The notes below the pieces were generated by a model, which was not told where the DNA came from, did not search any database, and saw only the letters and a list, made by a program, of their open reading frames with translations. DNA of 46,294 nucleotides, from the NCBI GenBank assembly GCA_018374635.1, contig JAHAEW010000017.1, forward strand, positions 1-46,294. The letters are read 5' to 3'. Below are positions 7,492-11,933 of this stretch, piece by piece (position 1 is the stretch's first letter; each line of letters starts with the position of its first letter). Both the position numbers and the translations under genes were made by a program. The stretch is from Clostridiales bacterium. Its GTDB lineage: Bacteria; Bacillota; Clostridia; Oscillospirales; Oscillospiraceae.

Positions 7492-7704
7492 ATGCGTAGT
7501 CTGCTGAGAAATATGGCCAAGGCCGAGATGGTTCGTCGCGGCTATCCCAAAGTGAACCGCCAAATGCATCGTCTTTACGGTGATTGGCGTAGTCTTATCG
7601 GGGCGTACCCGACCAGCCTTACCACGGGCAAACCAATGGCAAAGAATTTCCATGGTAAGAAGAAGTATCCGAAGGGACACACTTATCACCTCTTTGTGTA
7701 CTGA
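7492..7704 (+). CDS. Small basic phage protein (70 aa), unknown function
   Basis: AGGAGG precedes ATG 7492. The protein is very basic (about one third Lys, Arg and His) with aromatic residues near the end, and has no membrane segment. Such composition suits nucleic-acid binding, but no motif proves it. An exact TTGATATTTT (7711-7720) follows its stop by 6 bases. Confidence 0.6.
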   Translation: MRSLLRNMAKAEMVRRGYPKVNRQMHRLYGDWRSLIGAYPTSLTTGKPMAKNFHGKKKYPKGHTYHLFVY

Positions 7705-7743
7705 ACAAAATTGATATTTTCAAGGAGGGGGACTCACGATTCT

Positions 7744-8064
7744 ATGTGGAAACGAGAACTGCTGAAAAACAAACTCTATGCTCTGCTGCTGGTTGGGCTC
7801 TCTTTACCAATCATGTTTCTCGATGGGGACGCGACTGCGACAGTTTTGATGCTGTTCTTCGCCGTCCCCATGTTCTTTGCTAAGGAAAACTGGATTATGG
7901 GAGGCACCTATGCAACTCAAGAAAGCCGGAGGAAAAGTGTACGGCGCTGTACTTACCGCAGCGGAGAAAAAAGCGATGGATTTAGAGATCCAGCGGGAAC
8001 TGGCCGAGTACGACAGAAAACACATCGCCGAAATCGATGCGACCATTCTGTGGGTGCTGCATGA
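7744..8064 (+). CDS. Small membrane protein with an out-of-register C-terminal extension
   Basis: ATG 7744 follows AAGGAGGGGG (7722-7731), a somewhat long gap. Residues 1-52 are a two-helix membrane protein (LYALLLVGLSLPIMF and TATVLMLFFAVPMFFA, then KENWIM), a small phage family that I expect to stop about there. The frame instead runs another 50 residues, basic and low in pattern, through the start of the next gene in a different frame, giving a 155-base overlap. The tail is probably the result of a lost stop or a base error. The membrane half is the credible part. Confidence 0.5.
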   Translation: MWKRELLKNKLYALLLVGLSLPIMFLDGDATATVLMLFFAVPMFFAKENWIMGGTYATQESRRKSVRRCTYRSGEKSDGFRDPAGTGRVRQKTHRRNRCDHSVGAA

Positions 8065-8248
8065 ACAATTTGGGTTCGGGGCTCAGCGGCTCCGAACCTA
8101 TTACGATGCCTTCCACGACCGCATCAAGGAGCTGGTCAGCCGATATGAGATGGAGGACCAGGATGATATTTGGCTCTGTACCCAGATGCTGAAGCGGATT
8201 GGTGTCGACATTGAGGCGTGGCATAAGGAGAGCGACTATGGGACTTGA
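7910..8248 (+). CDS. Phage helical protein, unknown function (112 aa)
   Basis: ATG 7910 is placed by GGGAGG (7897-7902); an upstream ATG in the frame has no such site. The protein has an N-terminal Lys-rich strand followed by helices with a regular heptad-like charge pattern (EKKAMDLEIQRELAEYDRKH) and a C-terminal IGVDIEAWHKE segment. I recall similar proteins in Clostridia phage early regions but know no function. It overlaps the HTH gene by 11 bases. GATATTT occurs at 8165 in frame as Asp-Ile-Trp. Confidence 0.65.
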   Translation: MQLKKAGGKVYGAVLTAAEKKAMDLEIQRELAEYDRKHIAEIDATILWVLHEQFGFGAQRLRTYYDAFHDRIKELVSRYEMEDQDDIWLCTQMLKRIGVDIEAWHKESDYGT

Positions 8249-8534
8249 CGCTTTTGGAAGAATGGTGCGGGATATCCGCCTGGTTCGGGCGCTCCTGCTC
8301 TATGACATGGCAAAGGATCTTGATATTTCTCCGGCTGAGTTGTCTGCCATCGAATGCGGAAGAAAAAATGTTCCAGACTGGTTCGTCTCTAAACTACAAG
8401 AAACATACGGTATCAGCGATATGCACGCTCAATCGCTTATCAAATATATGAATGAACGGGGTGATAAAAATTGTCCTGGAATGATCGAAAAAACGCAGAG
8501 GGCTACTCAGACCCCACAGCCTACCAAGCTCTGA
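8238..8534 (+). CDS. XRE-like helix-turn-helix protein (98 aa)
   Basis: Residues about 5-50 read as a Cro/C1-type helix-turn-helix: FGRMVRDIRLVRALLLYDMA, then LDISPAELSAIECGRKNVPD. It should bind DNA as a dimer and could control phage or host promoters. ATG 8238 is 7 bases after AAGGAG. The last 20 residues overlap the next gene in another frame. GATATTT (8332) falls exactly on the Asp-Ile-Ser of the recognition region. No divergent partner repressor gene is present, so a classic lysogeny switch is not indicated. Confidence 0.75.
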   Translation: MGLDAFGRMVRDIRLVRALLLYDMAKDLDISPAELSAIECGRKNVPDWFVSKLQETYGISDMHAQSLIKYMNERGDKNCPGMIEKTQRATQTPQPTKL

Positions 8535-8668
8535 AGAACATGGATGCCGAGGAGGAGCGGTTCCATAAGCTGCTCTATGCCATCTTTGATATTTGTGAGT
8601 TGGCGGACTTTGAGATTGAGGGGCGGATTGTTCTGGTGGACAAGCGCTCCGGAAAGGTTTGGAGGTGA
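8471..8668 (+). CDS. Conserved small phage protein (65 aa), unknown function
   Basis: TTG 8471 follows GGGGTGA (8459-8465). The sequence SWNDRKNAEGYSDPTAYQAL near the start, then DAEEERFHKLLYAIFDICEL and a short strand pair (GRIVLVDKRSGKVW), is a pattern I know from many Firmicutes phages and prophages with no known role. It overlaps the HTH gene by 64 bases and is followed 6 bases later by the next start. The strand pattern and family recognition make it the real frame in the overlap's downstream part. Confidence 0.65.
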   Translation: MSWNDRKNAEGYSDPTAYQALKNMDAEEERFHKLLYAIFDICELADFEIEGRIVLVDKRSGKVWR

Positions 8669-8674
8669 TGAGAT

Positions 8675-9001
8675 TTGGGCCTATCCAGACTTGTAGCAAA
8701 ATGTAGGGCGTGTCCATATGTATCCACCTGCGAACATAAGCAGATGGAGGCGCTTGGATATTTACCGATGTCGGAGCCGACGGTTGAGATTCGGACAGAC
8801 CGGTCAGTTCAGATCGACAACCTTTTAACTGCACTCAACTGCTGTTATACCAATATGCAAGCAGGCGTTTCCAAGTCCCAAAATAATATTCGAGAGGTGA
8901 TGACTCATGACCATGGAAGAGATTCTGGCGGTTGTTCAAAAGATCAAGGATGCTTGGGTGGCATTTGGCCAGTCGATGGCGGAGGCTGCACAGGCACTTG
9001 A
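8675..9001 (+). CDS. Small Cys-motif phage protein with uncertain C-terminus (108 aa)
   Basis: TTG 8675 follows GGAGGTGA (8660-8667). Residues 1-30 (GLSRLVAKCRACPYVSTCEH) carry Cys-x2-Cys-x5-Cys, a zinc- or metal-binding knuckle seen in a common phage family. Beyond residue 78 the frame overlaps the next gene by 95 bases and becomes a Gly/Cys-rich run (HDHGRDSGGCSKDQG) that looks out of register, so the original stop was probably near 8900. Function unknown. Confidence 0.55.
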   Translation: MGLSRLVAKCRACPYVSTCEHKQMEALGYLPMSEPTVEIRTDRSVQIDNLLTALNCCYTNMQAGVSKSQNNIREVMTHDHGRDSGGCSKDQGCLGGIWPVDGGGCTGT

Positions 9002-9173
9002 GGATATGTTTCGCAACCTTGGAGAGAGCGATGAACTCTGGCCTAAGCGGAATGGGATACCTCCGAAAAAGTATGGCATGTCTCTTCATCGGCGGGTTCG
9101 TCCAGCTCCTCCTCGCTACCAGTTTGTCCCCGTGGCACCTCGAACTCGGCCTTACCAGCGGCGTGCATTTTGA
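8907..9173 (+). CDS. Phage protein of unknown function (88 aa)
   Basis: ATG 8907 follows GAGAGGTGATG. The first half is an amphipathic helix (EEILAVVQKIKDAWVAFGQS, then MAEAAQALEDMFRNLGE), the second is basic and proline/arginine-rich and ends PYQRRAF. This layout suggests a helical oligomerisation part plus a nucleic-acid-contacting tail (inference). It is the last gene before the 780-base non-coding block. Confidence 0.6.
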   Translation: MTMEEILAVVQKIKDAWVAFGQSMAEAAQALEDMFRNLGESDELWPKRNGIPPKKYGMSLHRRVRPAPPRYQFVPVAPRTRPYQRRAF

Positions 9174-9352
9174 GGAACAAACCTAGTCAGAGATTGATAT
9201 TTTGTGTGTAGATAGGTGGCGAAGAAGTACAGAAGGGTACGGACGACACTGATTAGACCCTTAATATTTGGGGGGAGAACGGTATAGCCGGGTAGCGAAG
9301 GGTACGGACGTCTCCAATTTTGAAGCAGGATTCGACCTGAAAATAGGCCAAA
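9174..9352. repeat. Non-coding block, first part: 14-nt direct repeat
   Basis: GAAGGGTACGGACG occurs at 9232-9245 and 9297-9310, a 65-base period, and the flanks are partly alike (GGTGGCGAAG before the first, GGGTAGCGAAG before the second). An exact TTGATATTTT is at 9194-9203. I see no gene here; the short frame starting at 9268 lacks a ribosome site and recognisable protein features. Confidence 0.6.
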
Positions 9353-9694
9353 AGCTGCTACTATTACTGTTAGTAGCAGGTCAATTTTGGGGCGTTTTGC
9401 TGGCCACTTTTAGTCCGAAAACTGGCCATTTGCCCACTTTTGTTTCGGAACTGGCCAGAAACCTTTTGATTCTTGCACGAAAAAAGGACCGAAAATGACG
9501 AAAAATTGGCCATTTGCCCACTTTCTGCCCACTTTTATTTTCAAAAGTGGCCAGGCTGAAACCGTTGCGCCCCAAGGGTTTGCGGGTTTTCTGGCCACTT
9601 TCCCACTTTTTCTCTTCACTTAAATGCGAAAAAAAATATTAAAATTTATATATAAGTGGAAGAAAAAAGTGGCCAACTGGCCAGCTGCTACTAT
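9353..9694. repeat. Clustered TGGCCA repeats with A+T-rich stretch (possible replication origin)
   Basis: CTGGCCACTTTT-type elements occur at 9400-9411, 9422-9441, 9451-9458, 9507-9524, 9591-9611, and in the opposite sense at 9543-9554 and 9663-9684 (the last a double site). Several are followed by TGCCCACTTTT. An A+T-rich tract (about 9618-9660) lies inside. The cluster is bounded by AGCTGCTACTAT at 9353-9364 and 9683-9694; the first is the left arm of a 9-bp hairpin (9355-9363 with 9371-9379). Repeats beside an A+T-rich tract resemble iteron origins; a partition or protein-binding site is also possible. Confidence 0.45.
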
Positions 9695-9733
9695 CAGCGC
9701 CTCAAAATGTCGTTCGCGGCTATAAAAATACTC

Positions 9734-9762
9734 TTTCCATTCAAAACTTAATGTGCTATACT
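9734..9762 (+). promoter_or_regulatory. Extended -10 promoter before structured RNA
   Basis: TATACT (9757-9762) preceded by TGC makes an extended -10 box; TTTCCA (9734-9739) is a 4/6 match to the -35 box with a 17-base spacer. Transcription would start near 9769, exactly at the first base pairs of the long hairpin that follows. This is the clearest host-type (sigma-A) promoter in the window. Confidence 0.65.
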
Positions 9763-9767
9763 GACAA

Positions 9768-9937
9768 TGCCACACAGTTTCATATATTTTTTAGTCTACG
9801 GGGAAAATACTTTGGCAAAAGGTGTTTTCTCTCTTCCTCGTTATGCCCGTAGGCTAAAATGAGATTGTGTGGCAACAATGGAGAGATTCGCTTTTGCAAG
9901 AGTGCGTCTCTTCATTGGGGCGCACTCTTTTATTTTG
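9768..9937 (+). ncRNA. Structured RNA: nested hairpin plus possible pseudoknot
   Basis: Stem 1 pairs 9768-9776 with 9866-9874 (9 bp, perfect). Stem 2 pairs 9792-9802 with 9846-9856 (11 bp, one G-U). Stem 3 pairs 9803-9810 with 9822-9829 (8 bp, one G-U) directly on stem 2. Then 9877-9886 can pair with 9907-9916 (10 bp, one G-U) and 9899-9906 with 9921-9928 (8 bp); these cross, so they form a pseudoknot or are alternatives. The second is a terminator stem before TTATTTT. A promoter sits at the 5' end and the 9957 gene starts 20 bases after the U-tract. It is either a free RNA of about 165 nt or an attenuating leader. No known RNA family recognised. Confidence 0.6.
9899..9937 (+). terminator. 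Terminator at the end of the structured RNA
   Basis: AGAGTGCG (9899-9906) pairs with CGCACTCT (9921-9928), 14-nt loop, followed by TTTTATTTTG. It lies just before the AAAGGAGGG of the next gene, so read-through must be regulated or the gene must use another promoter. Confidence 0.75.
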
Positions 9938-9956
9938 CTCAAAGGAGGGATTGCCG

Positions 9957-10547
9957 ATGGCCAAATCAAAGAAGCCGAACGGTAACATCGGTGGTACGCT
10001 TGGATTTGTCGCCGGAATTGTCGGCGCCGTGACTCCGCTTGCCGTCGAGCTTATCGACCGGATTCCCAAAAAGGAAGAACTCGCCCCTTCTGAAGAATTG
10101 ATATTTATGCCGGAGCTCTGCTCTAAGAAGTTTCCTCTAAAATTGGACGAGGCAAAAGAACTTTTGGATAGCCGCGGTCTAAAAGCACTGCCTATCGAGG
10201 TTCGCTTTCGGGATGCGTGCGTCAAATACAAAGACTGCTTTGAACTCCAGGTAGTTGGCTCTGACCGCAAACCAAACTCGAAGCTAAAACCCGGAGACAC
10301 TGTGATTGTGCAGTATGTGACCCAGGAAGTCATCGACGAGAGCCGGCGGATATTTGAAGAGACCGAGCAGCAGAAGGCCGCGTTGAAACAGGAGCGAGCA
10401 ATCAAGCGAGCTGAACAGGTGGAGCGTGCCAAAGCCGTCGCAGGCGATACCGCCGCTAAAGCAAGAGCCGGTGTCGAGAAAATAGTCCACCGTGACGTCA
10501 AGAAAAAGAAAGAACTTGGAAAGGAGAACTCCCATGAGCAGGAATAG
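9957..10547 (+). CDS. Phage protein with PASTA-like domain (196 aa)
   Basis: ATG 9957 follows AAAGGAGGG (9941-9949); upstream in-frame codons would lie in the terminator. Residues 10-35 are glycine- and valine-rich (GGTLGFVAGIVGAVTPLAVE), possibly membrane-associated. Residues about 50-130 (MPELCSKKFPLKLDEAKELL, then LKPGDTVIVQYVTQEVI) look like a PASTA-type alpha/beta fold; the call is tentative. The last 65 residues are a charged helix. It may be regulated by the terminator-bearing leader just upstream. It overlaps the next small gene by 14 bases. The function is unknown. Confidence 0.65.
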   Translation: MAKSKKPNGNIGGTLGFVAGIVGAVTPLAVELIDRIPKKEELAPSEELIFMPELCSKKFPLKLDEAKELLDSRGLKALPIEVRFRDACVKYKDCFELQVVGSDRKPNSKLKPGDTVIVQYVTQEVIDESRRIFEETEQQKAALKQERAIKRAEQVERAKAVAGDTAAKARAGVEKIVHRDVKKKKELGKENSHEQE

Positions 10548-10659
10548 CGGAAAGAAACGGGGTACGGCCGGGCTGATCTTGGACGTTATCCTCACCCTTT
10601 GTACCGGAGGTCTCTGGCTGATTTGGATTCTGATCCGGTATCTGCGGAACAACAGCTGA
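10534..10659 (+). CDS. Single-pass small membrane protein (41 aa)
   Basis: ATG 10534 follows GGAAAGGAG. After a basic N-terminus (MSRNSGKKRG) comes one hydrophobic helix with Trp residues (ILTLCTGGLWLIWILIRYL, about residues 19-37). It is translationally coupled to the upstream gene. An exact TTGATATTTT follows at 10671. Role unknown. Confidence 0.6.
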   Translation: MSRNSGKKRGTAGLILDVILTLCTGGLWLIWILIRYLRNNS

Positions 10660-10686
10660 TGAACACAACATTGATATTTTACGCTT

Positions 10687-10720
10687 AGCCGGGACGCTTG
10701 TGGGTGTCTCGGCTCTTTTC
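10687..10720 (+). terminator. Terminator-like hairpin
   Basis: AGCCGGGAC (10687-10695) pairs with GTCTCGGCT (10706-10714) over 9 bp with one G-U and a 10-nt loop, followed by CTTTTCATTT. It lies between two very small genes and just after a TTGATATTTT copy. Confidence 0.65.
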
Positions 10721-10762
10721 ATTTCCGCTGAAAATGCAGTCCCCTTTATGGGAGGCGATAGT

Positions 10763-10945
10763 ATGAAACTCAACATTGGAAACTCGACCCAAATATTGAT
10801 GACGTTTACCATGTCGATGGTGGCGGCGATTGGAAGTGCTGCCGGCGCCACGATCTGGCAATCGTTTGGCAAACCAAAGGTCGAGAAGATTGCTGAGGAA
10901 AATAGTAAGCCGAAACGAAAAATTGGATTTATCATTGAAGATTAG
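10763..10945 (+). CDS. Small membrane-anchored protein (60 aa)
   Basis: ATG 10763 follows GGGAGGCG; the same frame is open further upstream but runs through the hairpin at 10687-10714. The product has one weakly hydrophobic, Ala/Gly/Met-rich helix (MTFTMSMVAAIGSAAGATIW, about residues 13-32) and a basic tail. No family recognised. A terminator overlaps its stop. Confidence 0.55.
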   Translation: MKLNIGNSTQILMTFTMSMVAAIGSAAGATIWQSFGKPKVEKIAEENSKPKRKIGFIIED

Positions 10946-10973
10946 AGCCGTCATCCGCGGCTCTTTTCTTTTT
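10944..10973 (+). terminator. Terminator-like hairpin
   Basis: AGAGCCG (10944-10950) pairs with CGGCTCT (10958-10964), 7-nt loop, followed by TTTCTTTTT. The first arm overlaps the stop codon of the preceding gene. An exact TTGATATTTT follows at 10982-10991, then about 100 bases with no gene visible. Confidence 0.7.
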
Positions 10974-11101
10974 GCTCCAAATTGATATTTTAGGGCTGTT
11001 TTTCTTTCCGCAAAAAAAACAGACTCTTTTATGGAGAGGAGAGAGATATGTCGCGCATATCCTATTCTTTCTATCACTTTTATCGGAAAGGAGGCCGTTT
11101 C

Positions 11102-11401
11102 GTGGCCAGAAGCGCAAGATTGGAAAGTGGTTTTCAGGACCGGCTTATTGCCAATTTGAAAACGATATTTCCCGGCTGTATGGTTTTTAAGATGGATCAG
11201 CGCCAGGGCATCCCCGACCTGCTCATTCTTTATGGAAAGAAATGGGCCTCCCTTGAGTGTAAGAAATCTGCACGCGCTAAGAGACAGCCAAACCAAGAAT
11301 ATTATGTTGGGAAGATGAACGAGATGTCTTTCTCCAGATTCATTTCCCCGGAGAACAAGGAGGAAGTGCTGGATGAACTTCGCAAAACACTCCAACCTTG
11401 A
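11102..11401 (+). CDS. VRR-NUC-like PD-(D/E)XK nuclease (99 aa)
   Basis: The core GIPDLLILYGKKWASLECK (about residues 34-52) has the Asp and the Glu-x-Lys of the PD-(D/E)XK site, and ESGFQDRLI near the start supplies the N-terminal acidic residue. VRR-NUC stand-alone phage proteins act as structure-specific nucleases on replication or recombination junctions. I chose GTG 11102 (AAAGGAGG at 11088-11095) because the family begins just before ESxFQ; ATG 11048 also has a purine-rich site and would add 18 residues. It overlaps the next nuclease gene by 29 bases. Confidence 0.8.
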   Translation: MARSARLESGFQDRLIANLKTIFPGCMVFKMDQRQGIPDLLILYGKKWASLECKKSARAKRQPNQEYYVGKMNEMSFSRFISPENKEEVLDELRKTLQP

Positions 11402-11930
11402 GGGGCAGCATGCCTTTCTTAGCGCCAGTGGCTATCACTGGATCAATTACTCAGAAGATAAGCTCGCCGACGCTTACGCCAAATACCGGGCGGCTCAGCG
11501 TGGGACGGCTCTTCACGCTTTTGCGGCCCAATGCATCAAACTGGGTCAGCGACTGCCAAAATCTCAGAAGACGTTGAACATGTATGTGAACGACGCCATT
11601 GGGTATAAGATGACCCCGGAACAAATCCTGTATTATTCTCCAAACTGTTTCGGGACCGCCGACGCCATTTCCTTTCGGAAAGATATTCTTCGGATTCACG
11701 ATCTGAAGACCGGCGAGGCCCCGACGCATATGGAACAGCTTATGGTTTATGCGGCCCTCTTCTGTTTGGAGTATGACTACAAGCCAAACGAGATTGAGAT
11801 GGAGTTGCGTATTTATCAGAACGATACCGTCCTTTACCACAAGCCTACCATCGAGGATATTTTCCCCATCATGGACCGCATTGTTACCTTCGACAAAATC
11901 ATTAACAGTATCAAGGAAGAGGAGGAATAA
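11373..11930 (+). CDS. Cas4/RecB-like PD-(D/E)XK exonuclease (185 aa)
   Basis: The sequence has GTALHAFAAQ (about residues 44-53), FGTADAISF (90-98, with the first catalytic Asp) and RIHDLKTGEA (about 104-113, Asp-x-Lys), then HMEQLMVYAALF (motif with Gln and Tyr). That order is typical of Cas4/RecB/YqaJ-type single-strand DNA exonucleases used in phage recombination and DNA end processing. Four cysteines for an iron-sulfur cluster are not present. ATG 11373 is coupled to the upstream nuclease; its stop is 3 bases before the polymerase-like gene. Confidence 0.82.
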   Translation: MNFAKHSNLEGQHAFLSASGYHWINYSEDKLADAYAKYRAAQRGTALHAFAAQCIKLGQRLPKSQKTLNMYVNDAIGYKMTPEQILYYSPNCFGTADAISFRKDILRIHDLKTGEAPTHMEQLMVYAALFCLEYDYKPNEIEMELRIYQNDTVLYHKPTIEDIFPIMDRIVTFDKIINSIKEEEE

Positions 11931-11933
11931 GCC

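Noticed and set aside
9268..9498. 76-codon + strand frame in the non-coding block
   Set aside because: Weak start, overlaps hairpin and repeat elements, no conserved protein pattern.
9381..9619. - strand frames with repeated VGKWP(I/V)F words
   Set aside because: The peptide repeats are translations of the TGGCCA DNA repeats in two overlapping frames; no ribosome site.
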